64,000 bases of DNA. Source: an uncultured Coriobacteriaceae bacterium. GTDB taxonomy: Bacteria > Actinomycetota > Coriobacteriia > Coriobacteriales > Atopobiaceae. This document shows positions 25,331 to 32,722 of this stretch, in pieces. A program made the position numbers and the translations under genes. The stretch spans positions 1-64,000 of the forward strand of contig CACYWP010000018.1 of NCBI GenBank assembly GCA_902778135.1, in the 5' to 3' direction. Below the pieces are notes generated by a model. It did no database searches and was not told the origin of the DNA. It worked only from the letters and a program-made list of their open reading frames with translations. The stretch's first letter is position 1; each line of letters opens with the position of its first letter.

Positions 25331-25359
25331 GCCCTGCGGACGCGTGCGCGCCGATTCCT

Positions 25360-25886
25360 GCCTTGTGTTGTCTGCGTTTGGCAAGGGGTGGGTGTTTCGC
25401 CTGCGCAGACAACGACGTTGTTTGCGCAGAATAAAGCGCAGACAACGCATCCCGGTCCTCGTGAGACTCGCAAAACGCAGACAACGCGCTGTCCGGATGC
25501 CCGGAACGGATTTCGAACGCAGACAACGCAAAGTGCTGCCAATTGATGCGGGCAGGATGGGGTTCGTAGTGGCCTGGGCGACGGACCGATGCACGACTGG
25601 CATGCCGTGGGGGACGGAACCGGTCCCACAATGGCTTTGGGGTGGATCGGTGCACGACCAGCTCGCCAAATGGGACGGAAGCGGCTCCTCCACGGCTCGG
25701 GTGGCAGCCTCCGGTTGTGTTGTCTGCGCTTTTGGCGAGTTATTTCGTGTCCAAGGTAGCCTTGTCTGCGTTTTGGGCACGTCTCGATTGGCGGTTTGCG
25801 TTGTCTGCGTTGTGAACTGCGCAAAAGAGGCCGTTGTTTGCGTAGCCCGTCGAGGCCACCCGGCGCAAACGCAGATAACGCATGAG
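25360..25886 (+). repeat. Large imperfect palindrome carrying CGCAGACAAC motifs
   Basis: Ten copies of CGCAGACAAC or its complement GTTGTCTGCG (a few with one or two changes) start at 25367, 25404, 25437, 25476, 25518 and, mirrored, 25719, 25761, 25800, 25833, 25870. The intervals are 37-33-39-42 on the left and 42-39-33-37 on the right, so the region is one inverted repeat with arms of about 170 bp centred near 25623. An extra variant copy is at 25417. The central 190 bp hold further partial symmetry, including a GTGGG/TCCCAC pair. No credible gene lies between 25331 and 26049. Confidence 0.85.
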
Positions 25887-26049
25887 CACCTAGGAATGCC
25901 ACCCCGAAAGGCGTTGCATCCATCGCCCCCTGCACCTTGTCCCCGTGGGCAGCGCATCTCTGACCTGCGTAGGTCTGGAAGGCGCAATCTGCGGGGAAAC
26001 GCTATCCTTTTGCTGTTGGGGTTTCCGTGGCGCAGGCGGGAGGGCCACC

Positions 26050-27156
26050 ATGCCGGACATCACCAAGATCGTCATCACCGGAGGCGTGTGCGGCGGCAAG
26101 ACCACCGCGCTGGCTAGCATCCGCACGGCCTTCACGCGTCTGGGGTACCGGGTCATCACGGTGCCCGAGCCGGCCACGGAGTTCAAGACCAACGGGATCC
26201 TCCCTTGGGAGTGCGTGACGAGCGAGGAGTACCAGTGGTGCCAGATGAAGGTCCAGATCACGCGCGAACGGGCCTTCGAGCGTGCGGCATGTGGCATGGA
26301 CTGCGAGAAGGTGCTCATCGTATGCGACCGCGGCATGCTGGACAACAAGCACTACATGACCGCCGACGAGTTCCAGAGGGTGATAGCCGACCTTGGGTAC
26401 ACGGAAGGCGAACTGCGTGACAGCTACGACGCCGTGTTCCACCTGGTGACGGCAGCCAAGGGGGCCGAGGCGTTCTACACCAACGACAACAACGCCGCCC
26501 GCCACGAGACCCTCGAGGAGGCGGCCGACATGGACGACGGCTTCATCGAGGCGTGGGCATCCCATCACCATCTGCGCATCATCGACAACTCCACCGATTT
26601 CGAGGGCAAGATGGCGCGCCTCATCCGCGAGATCGCCTTCGTGCTGGGGGAGGACGCCCCCTACGCCTTCAAGCGATCGTACCTCGTTGCCTATCCCGAC
26701 ATCGCGGCACTCGAGGCGATGCCCAGTTGCGGGAAGGTGGAGATCACCCAGTTCTACCTGCGCTCCGACCCCGATACCGAGGTGCGGGTGCGCAAGATCG
26801 GCACATCCGGATGGAACACCTTCTATCTCACCGAGAAGCGCGTGGAGGGCGACCGCAAGCGCCTGGTGCGCAGGCAGCACCTGACCCTGAGCGAGTACGA
26901 CAACCTCTTCAGGCAGGCGGACCCCGAGCGCCGCGAGATCCGCAAGACCCGCTACTGCCTGCCCTTCGAGGGGCAATGCTTCGAGCTGGACGTCTTCCCC
27001 TGGTGGGACGACCAGGCCATCATCCAGATCGAGGTGGCGGACCGCGACGTCGAGGTGCGCCTCCCGCCGCAGGTGGAGGTGCTGCGCGAGGTGACGGACG
27101 ACCCGGCCTACCGCAGCGCGTCCCTCTCGCTCAAGTCCTTTGATGCCGCACGCTGA
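26050..27156 (+). CDS. AAA/P-loop + CYTH-like protein, paralog B (Ttd14-like)
   Basis: A 368-residue protein, collinear without obvious gaps with the paralog at 22200. The P-loop G-G-V-C-G-G-K-T (11-18), V-C-D-R-G-M-L-D-N and D-A-V-F-H-L-V-T-A-A-K-G-A-E segments are kept. The CYTH-opening signature is not: E-M-E-R-K of paralog A is A-F-K-R-S here. The nucleotide-binding half therefore looks intact while the CYTH active site may have changed or been lost. The ATG follows GGAGGG. A TATCCT about 45 nt upstream may be its -10. Confidence 0.82.
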   Translation: MPDITKIVITGGVCGGKTTALASIRTAFTRLGYRVITVPEPATEFKTNGILPWECVTSEEYQWCQMKVQITRERAFERAACGMDCEKVLIVCDRGMLDNKHYMTADEFQRVIADLGYTEGELRDSYDAVFHLVTAAKGAEAFYTNDNNAARHETLEEAADMDDGFIEAWASHHHLRIIDNSTDFEGKMARLIREIAFVLGEDAPYAFKRSYLVAYPDIAALEAMPSCGKVEITQFYLRSDPDTEVRVRKIGTSGWNTFYLTEKRVEGDRKRLVRRQHLTLSEYDNLFRQADPERREIRKTRYCLPFEGQCFELDVFPWWDDQAIIQIEVADRDVEVRLPPQVEVLREVTDDPAYRSASLSLKSFDAAR

Positions 27157-27301
27157 CGCGTCGCGGCACACTGGTCACGGTCGCTCCGGCGGCGCAAGCT
27201 TTCCATCACGTAACCGACGGCGGACTGGCATCCCAGGTTGCCAGGCCTTCGTCGTATCATGAAGTCCCGTAGGAAGCGCATCGCATCTACGGGAGGCATC
27301 C

Positions 27302-28981
27302 ATGACCAAGCATATCTTCGTCACCGGTGGCGTCGTATCTGCCCTCGGCAAGGGCATCACGGCAGCCTCGCTCGCACGCCTGCTGAAGGCCCGCGGCTAC
27401 AAGGTCATGATGCAGAAGGCCGACCCCTATCTCAACGTCGACCCCGGCACCATGAGCCCCTTCCAGCACGGCGAGGTCTTCGTCACGGAGGACGGCAAGG
27501 AGACCGACCTCGACCTGGGCCATTACGAGCGATTCGTCAACGAGAACCTGACACGCGAGTCCAACTTCACCACGGGACTCATCTACCAGAGCCTCATCAA
27601 GCGCGAGCGCCGAGGCGACTTCCTGGGCGGCACCGTGCAGGTCATCCCGCACGTCACCAACGAGATCAAGGACCGCTTCCGCCGCATCGAGGAGATGACC
27701 TCGGCCGACGTGGTCATCACCGAGCTGGGTGGCACCATCGGCGACATCGAGGGCCAGCCCTTCATCGAGGCGATGCGTCAGTTCCGCCGCGAGAAGGGGA
27801 TGGGGGAGACCCTCGTCATCCACGTCAGCCTGGTGCCCTACATCGCTGCGGCCCACGAGATCAAGACCAAGCCCACCCAGCACTCCGTGAAGGAGCTGCG
27901 GTCCATGGGCATCCAGCCGGACCTCATCGTCTGTCGCAGCGACCACGAGGTGGACGCGTCGGTGCGCGCGAAGATCGCCAGCTTCTGCGACGTGGACGCC
28001 AGCTGCGTGTTCGAGAACTCCGACTGCCCCTCCATCTACGACGTGCCGCGCCACCTGGCGGACCAGGGCTTCGACACAAAGGTCTGCGAGCTGCTGGGGA
28101 TGGACCCGCGCGAGAGCGACATGAGCAGCTGGTACAGCTTCACCGATGCCATGCACGAGGCCAATGGCCTGCCCGATGCCACGCGCATCGCGGTCGTGGG
28201 CAAGTACACCCAGCTGCCCGATGCCTACCTCTCGGTCATCGAGGCCCTGCACCACTCCGGCGTCTACTACGGCCGTCACGTCGAGATTACGCTGGTGGAC
28301 GGGGAGGAGCTGACCGAGGACACCGTCGATGCCACGCTCGCCCCCTATGACGGCATCCTGGTGCCGGGTGGCTTCGGCCAGCGTGGCGTCGAGGGCAAGA
28401 TCCTGGCCGCGCGCAAGGCCCGTGTCGAGCGCACGCCCTATCTGGGCATCTGCCTGGGGCTGCAGGTGGCGGTCGCCGAGTTCGCACGTGACGTCTGCGG
28501 TCTGGCGGATGCCAACTCCAGCGAGTTCGACACGCCCGGGCACAAGTGCCCGCACCCCGTCATCGACCTCATGCCCGATCAGGAGAACATCGACGACAAG
28601 GGCGGCACCATGCGTCTCGGTGCCTACCCCTGCAAGGTCGCGGAGGGGACGCTGGCGCGCGAGGCCTATGGCGAGGAGCTGGTCTACGAGCGCCATCGCC
28701 ATCGCTACGAGGTGAACAACGCCTATCGCGAGCGCCTGAGGGAGGCGGGCCTGGTCATCAGCGGCGTCTCTCCGGACGACCGGCTGGTGGAGATGGTCGA
28801 GCTTCCGGAGGACACTCATCCGTGGTACGTGGCCAGCCAGGCCCATCCCGAGTTCAAGAGCCGCCCCAACGTCCCGTGCCCGCTGTTCCGCGAGTTCGTC
28901 CGCGCAGCCATTGCCCATCACGAGGGCGTGGATCGTCGCGAGCTGGACATCGTGGGCGTCGCCGTCATACCGGAGCGCTAA
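27302..28981 (+). CDS. pyrG: CTP synthase
   Basis: PyrG converts UTP to CTP using ATP and glutamine. The 559-residue product has the N-terminal synthetase domain (F-V-T-G-G-V-V-S-x-L-G-K-G-I, E-L-G-G-T-I-G-D-I-E). The C-terminal class I glutamine amidotransferase domain contains P-G-G-F-G-x-R-G and the nucleophile motif G-I-C-L-G-L-Q. The ATG follows GGGAGG. A 7-bp CCCGTAG/CTACGGG hairpin lies just before the Shine-Dalgarno and might influence expression, since pyrG leaders are attenuated in some Gram-positives. Confidence 0.97.
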   Translation: MTKHIFVTGGVVSALGKGITAASLARLLKARGYKVMMQKADPYLNVDPGTMSPFQHGEVFVTEDGKETDLDLGHYERFVNENLTRESNFTTGLIYQSLIKRERRGDFLGGTVQVIPHVTNEIKDRFRRIEEMTSADVVITELGGTIGDIEGQPFIEAMRQFRREKGMGETLVIHVSLVPYIAAAHEIKTKPTQHSVKELRSMGIQPDLIVCRSDHEVDASVRAKIASFCDVDASCVFENSDCPSIYDVPRHLADQGFDTKVCELLGMDPRESDMSSWYSFTDAMHEANGLPDATRIAVVGKYTQLPDAYLSVIEALHHSGVYYGRHVEITLVDGEELTEDTVDATLAPYDGILVPGGFGQRGVEGKILAARKARVERTPYLGICLGLQVAVAEFARDVCGLADANSSEFDTPGHKCPHPVIDLMPDQENIDDKGGTMRLGAYPCKVAEGTLAREAYGEELVYERHRHRYEVNNAYRERLREAGLVISGVSPDDRLVEMVELPEDTHPWYVASQAHPEFKSRPNVPCPLFREFVRAAIAHHEGVDRRELDIVGVAVIPER

Positions 28982-29061
28982 GCTGGGACGGTCAGCCCGG
29001 CAAGGTGGCGGCCTCCCCGGAGCGTGGGGAGGCCGCCCCTCCGGACGAGCCTGTGCAGGGA

Positions 29062-30027
29062 ATGGGGGCGATCGTGGACCTGGCACGTGCCGTCGACGAG
29101 TATCTGGACTACCTGGCCATCGAGCGCGGGGCCTCGCCCAACACCATCGAGGGGTATGGGCGAGACCTGCGCCGCTATGTCGCGTGGCTGGCCGAGCGTG
29201 GGGTCACCCAGCCCGAGGAGGTCACGCGCCAGCTGGTGGCGGAGCATGTCAGCGCCCTGCAGGAGGTGGGACTGGCCCCCACCTCGGTCGAGCGCGCGGT
29301 CTCCGCCTGCAAGGGGCTGCACCGGTTCATGGTGCGCGAGCGCATCTGCGAGGAGCATCCCACCGCCGACCTGCCCCTTCCCAAGAAGCCCGCGCGCCTG
29401 CCCGACGTCCTCTCGCGCGAGCAGGCGGCTGCGATGCTGGACGAGGCGAACTTCGCCTACCGGGACGACCCGTCCAAGACCGTGCGTCGCAACGCGGTCG
29501 CACGTGCCTCCCTGCAGCGGGACCGCACCATCCTGGAGGTCCTGTACGGCTGCGGCCTGCGCGTCAGCGAGCTGTGCGGGTTGGACGTGCGCGAGGTCAT
29601 GCTGGACGAGGAGGTCCTGCGCGTCCTGGGCAAGGGGTCGAAGGAGCGCATCGTGCCCATCATGGGGTCGGCGGCGCGGGCGATGGCCTCTTGGCTGGAT
29701 GAGTGGCGTCCCGTTCTGGCGGAGGGGCACGCTCCGACACCGGCCGTGTTCCTCAACGCGCGAGGGACCCGCATCTCGCGCCAGTCGGTCCATGCGATCT
29801 GCGAGCGCTATGGGCGGATCTATGCGGGCAGGGAGGGACTGCACCCCCACACGCTGCGCCACAGCTTCGCAACCCACATGCTGGAGGGCGGTGCCGACCT
29901 GCGCATCGTGCAGGAGCTGCTGGGGCACGCCTCCATCTCGACCACCCAGCTCTACACCCATGTCGATCGCACGCACATCCGCATGGTCTATCTGGAGGCC
30001 CATCCCCGAGCCCACGATCGCGGGTAG
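29062..30027 (+). CDS. xerD: Tyrosine site-specific recombinase XerD
   Basis: XerD, with XerC, resolves chromosome dimers at dif. The roughly 321-residue protein has an N-terminal SAM-like core-binding domain and the catalytic set of tyrosine recombinases: Arg in C-G-L-R-V-S-E-L, Lys in G-K-G-S-K-E-R, H-x-L-R-H in H-T-L-R-H-S-F-A-T-H, His in L-G-H-A-S-I-S-T-T, and the Tyr nucleophile in Y-T-H-V. The position after pyrG and its full length favour the housekeeping enzyme over a phage integrase. The start is uncertain: ATG 29062 or GTG 29074, which has the better spaced GGGG. Confidence 0.9.
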   Translation: MGAIVDLARAVDEYLDYLAIERGASPNTIEGYGRDLRRYVAWLAERGVTQPEEVTRQLVAEHVSALQEVGLAPTSVERAVSACKGLHRFMVRERICEEHPTADLPLPKKPARLPDVLSREQAAAMLDEANFAYRDDPSKTVRRNAVARASLQRDRTILEVLYGCGLRVSELCGLDVREVMLDEEVLRVLGKGSKERIVPIMGSAARAMASWLDEWRPVLAEGHAPTPAVFLNARGTRISRQSVHAICERYGRIYAGREGLHPHTLRHSFATHMLEGGADLRIVQELLGHASISTTQLYTHVDRTHIRMVYLEAHPRAHDRG

Positions 30028-30054
30028 CGCGCCCATGTGCGGTGACCCTGCGGC

Positions 30055-30282
30055 GCGTGGGACGGCGCCCCACGCCGGGCTCGACACAGTCGCGTCACCG
30101 GTGGGACGGCGCCCCACGCCGTGTCCGCATCCAGACTCGAGCCGCGTGGGACTATGGCCCACACCCCACCTGCCCCCGACTGCGAGCCGGTGGGACGGTG
30201 CCCCACGCCGCAGCATGATGCATGCCGTCCGCCACGGTGGGATGGCCTCCCACTAGATGTTGGGGTCTGGGACCGCTACCCA
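30055..30282 (+). repeat. Phased array of six GTGGG-N7-CCCAC motifs
   Basis: Inverted motifs with an invariant 7-nt gap begin at 30057, 30101, 30146, 30190 and 30237; a weaker TGGG-N7-CCCA follows at 30268. Four successive intervals are 44, 45, 44 and 47 nt. Three of the gaps read ACGGCGC or ACGGTGC. The array fills the space after xerD in the intergenic region leading to mraZ. It has no T-tracts, so it is not a simple row of terminators. The rest of 30283-30540 is relatively AT-rich with scattered TGGG elements and no gene. Confidence 0.8.
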
Positions 30283-30543
30283 CCGAACCTGACGATTCGG
30301 ACAGAAATGGGGCCGGATTCGCCTCCCATACCGGTATAATCGCTCTACAGTCCTGCGAGACCCCCACAAAACCGCAGGTAGAATGGGGTATAACCCATCT
30401 AGCTGGGCAAACATAATATCTACATAAATTGTTCTAATCCTGCTGGAGAATCCTCGAACACGCTTGGGTTGTAAGACATAAAGACCACAACATCTTGTGC
30501 CCTTTTATTGCACACGGGAAAACTTTTTCTTTCGGGGGGCAAA

Positions 30544-30586
30544 GTGGGGCATTTTTCCACGCCATCCCACAGTTTTGCAGTACTAT
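30544..30586 (+). promoter_or_regulatory. Predicted mraZ promoter with MraZ-box-like repeats
   Basis: On the minus strand GTGGG (30570-30566) and GTGGA (30560-30556) are separated by 5 nt. A GTGGG on the plus strand lies at 30544-30548. TGGGN-type pentamers repeating every 10 bp are the known MraZ operator layout. TACTAT at 30581-30586 is the likely -10, so a repressor bound here would cover the promoter. Confidence 0.55.
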
Positions 30587-30638
30587 CTCATTCGTACTCA
30601 CCGTGAGGGGGTTGCTCGAGGGAAGACAGGAGGGGGCG

Positions 30639-31115
30639 ATGTACGGTACCAGGCGCTGCACCATAGACGCCAAGGTCCGTGTCACCATCCCGTCCGACAT
30701 TCGCAAGAGCCTGCTTGATGCCGACAAGCGCGTCGTGCTGGTCCCCTTCAAGGACGAGTGCCTGTACGGGTTCACCCCTGCGAAGTTCGAGGAGTGGGTC
30801 GAGGGCATCTTCGCCAGCAATGGCAGGAGCTACGACGACCGCAAGCCGGCCGACCGCAAGCTCATGCGCCGCCTGCGCGGAAGTGCCGTGGAGCTCACGC
30901 TCGATGCGGCGGGTCGCCTGGCGTTGGGCAAGCTTGACGCCGTGGACGAGTCGCTGCGCCCGGGCAAGACGCCGCGCCGCATCCTTCTGGGACTGGAGCA
31001 CGACGTCATGGTCGTCGGCAACGGCGACCGCTTCGAGATCTGGGACGCCGACCGCTGGCTGGCCGACCAGGAGGAGGCCGACGAGGACTTCTTCGCGCTC
31101 TTCGATGTGGAGTAG
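30639..31115 (+). CDS. mraZ: Transcriptional regulator MraZ
   Basis: A 158-residue protein with two SpoVT/AbrB-like half-domains, each showing the D-x-x-x-R signature: D-A-K-V-R-V-T-I-P and D-A-A-G-R-L-A-L. MraZ forms ring-shaped oligomers that bind repeated TGGGN elements and repress the dcw operon. A strong AGGAGGGGG Shine-Dalgarno precedes the ATG. The protein is somewhat longer than the common 140-150 residues. It heads the division/cell-wall cluster, and rsmH follows by 3 nt. Confidence 0.95.
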   Translation: MYGTRRCTIDAKVRVTIPSDIRKSLLDADKRVVLVPFKDECLYGFTPAKFEEWVEGIFASNGRSYDDRKPADRKLMRRLRGSAVELTLDAAGRLALGKLDAVDESLRPGKTPRRILLGLEHDVMVVGNGDRFEIWDADRWLADQEEADEDFFALFDVE

Positions 31116-31118
31116 GGG

Positions 31119-32120
31119 ATGGACGCCTTGACAGTCGCATATCGGCACGTACCCGTCATGCTCGACGAGGTGCTCGACCATCTGGCCCCTCAGCCAGGCG
31201 AGGTGGTGTGCGATTGCACGTTGGGTGGCGCAGGCCACTCGATCGAGCTGGCCCGTCGTGTGGCACCCGATGGCCTGTCCATCGGGATCGACCAGGACGA
31301 CATGGCGCTGGCTGCCGCGGCCGACCGCTTCGAGCGGGAGGCCCCCGACAGCGAGCACCTGCTGCTCAAGGGCAACTTCGGTTCGCTCGACGAGCTGCTC
31401 GTCCAGGCAGAGGTCCCTGGCGTCGACTGCTTCCTGTTCGACCTGGGCGTCTCGTCGCCACAGCTGGACATTCCCCAAAGGGGTTTCTCGTACCACGAGG
31501 ACGCCCCACTTGACATGCGAATGGATCCGGGGAACAACACCCTAACCGCACTTGAGGTCATAAACCACTACAACGAACGCGACCTCACCCGGATCCTGCG
31601 CATCTATGGGGACGAGCGCCACGCCGCCCGCATCGCCCGCCAGGTGGTGCGCCGGCGCGAGAAGGCGCCCATCGAGACGACTCTGCAGCTGGTGGAGGCC
31701 ATAAAGGCCGCCATCCCGGCAGCGGAGCGCCGCCACGGTGGACACCCCGCGCGCAAGACCTTCCAGGCCCTGCGCATCGAGGTCAACCAGGAGCTTGACG
31801 TGTTGGAGCGAGGGTTGCGCGCTGCGGTGCGCTGGGCCAATCCCGCAGGGAGGATCTGCGTGATCAGCTACCACTCGCTCGAGGACCGCATCGTGAAGCA
31901 CGTCTTCTCGGAGCTGTCCCAGGGCTGCACCTGCCCACCGGACCTGCCGGTGTGCGTCTGCGGCAACGTGCCGATTGTCGATGTCAGGACCCGCAAGCCC
32001 CTGAGGGCGGGCGAGCGGGAGGTGCGGGAGAACCCCCGCGCCCGAAGCGCCCTCATGCGCGTGGCGGTCAAGCTCGACGTCACGGGCGACCAACGGAATG
32101 CAGGCGGCCCCCGGGGCTGA
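31119..32120 (+). CDS. rsmH: 16S rRNA (cytosine(1402)-N4)-methyltransferase
   Basis: RsmH (MraW) methylates C1402 in the ribosomal P site. The 333-residue protein contains the SAM motif C-T-L-G-G-A-G-H-S, the F-D-L-G-V-S-S-P-Q-L-D motif, R-G-F-S-Y, D-M-R-M-D, and V-I-S-Y-H-S-L-E-D-R. It occupies its conserved second position in the dcw cluster, just behind mraZ. Confidence 0.97.
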   Translation: MDALTVAYRHVPVMLDEVLDHLAPQPGEVVCDCTLGGAGHSIELARRVAPDGLSIGIDQDDMALAAAADRFEREAPDSEHLLLKGNFGSLDELLVQAEVPGVDCFLFDLGVSSPQLDIPQRGFSYHEDAPLDMRMDPGNNTLTALEVINHYNERDLTRILRIYGDERHAARIARQVVRRREKAPIETTLQLVEAIKAAIPAAERRHGGHPARKTFQALRIEVNQELDVLERGLRAAVRWANPAGRICVISYHSLEDRIVKHVFSELSQGCTCPPDLPVCVCGNVPIVDVRTRKPLRAGEREVRENPRARSALMRVAVKLDVTGDQRNAGGPRG

Positions 32121-32189
32121 TTGCAGAGCACCTCAAACGCAGCACCAACGCACCAGTACGCAGCTTAAACGCACCACCATCGCACCAAC

Positions 32190-32215
32190 GCCGCCCGCCC
32201 GCGAGGGCGGGCGGC
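32190..32215 (+). promoter_or_regulatory. GC-rich hairpin between rsmH and ftsL
   Basis: An 11-bp perfect stem (32190-32200 with 32205-32215) closes on a GCGA tetraloop. It has no T-tract, so it is unlikely to terminate fully and may pause RNA polymerase or protect the mRNA. The preceding 60 nt repeat ACGCACCA-like units. Confidence 0.6.
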
Positions 32216-32234
32216 ACGCACTAGAGGGGGAGAC

Positions 32235-32711
32235 ATGGCCTACGGGGGCAGCGCCGCATACCAGCTCGACAGCTACCAGAGCGCCTGGGAGGCCCCTGTC
32301 CGCAGGCCGCTGTCCGTCCATGAGGGCGGGCATCGCGACGCGCGCTCCCGCCAGCAGGCAACCTCGCACGTGGCCACCATCGCCCGCGTCGCCGTGACGC
32401 TGGCGGTCGTGTTCGCCGTGCTGGGCGCCGTACGAGTCGCCCTGACCGTAGCAACGGTCAGCTGCCTCAAGGACATCTCCACGGCCGAGGGCGTCGTCGC
32501 GGCCGAGCGCGTCACGCGCACCGAGCTGCAGGTCGAGAGGTCGGCCCTCTCCAGCGCCGATCGCATCCAGCGCATCGCAACCCAGAACTACGGCATGGTC
32601 TACGCGACCGACGTCGAGACGATCACCCTGCCCGCCCAGGCAGGGGACGAGGCTTCTGCAGATGCTGCGCAAACCGTGGATGACGCCAACGACACCCAGC
32701 CCATGGCGTAG
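32235..32711 (+). CDS. ftsL: FtsL-like cell division protein
   Basis: A 158-residue bitopic protein with a basic cytoplasmic N-terminus, one TM (residues about 49-72), then a short coiled-coil-like segment (E-R-V-T-R-T-E-L-Q-V-E-R-S-A-L) and an acidic tail. Sequence conservation of FtsL is low, so the call rests on topology and on its position between rsmH and ftsI. FtsL joins FtsB/DivIC and FtsQ to activate FtsWI. GGGGGAG precedes the ATG. Confidence 0.75.
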   Translation: MAYGGSAAYQLDSYQSAWEAPVRRPLSVHEGGHRDARSRQQATSHVATIARVAVTLAVVFAVLGAVRVALTVATVSCLKDISTAEGVVAAERVTRTELQVERSALSSADRIQRIATQNYGMVYATDVETITLPAQAGDEASADAAQTVDDANDTQPMA

Positions 32712-32722
32712 ACTTCCTTCTT

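Noticed and set aside
25360..25886. CRISPR-like array of CGCAGACAAC repeats
   Set aside because: The repeat unit is only about 10 nt, orientation switches, spacing varies from 13 to 42 nt and is mirror-symmetric, and no cas genes are present.
25344..26117. A 257-codon open frame through the palindrome region
   Set aside because: It runs through the inverted repeats, lacks a Shine-Dalgarno and ends inside the next real gene in another frame; the composition is that of repeats, not coding sequence.
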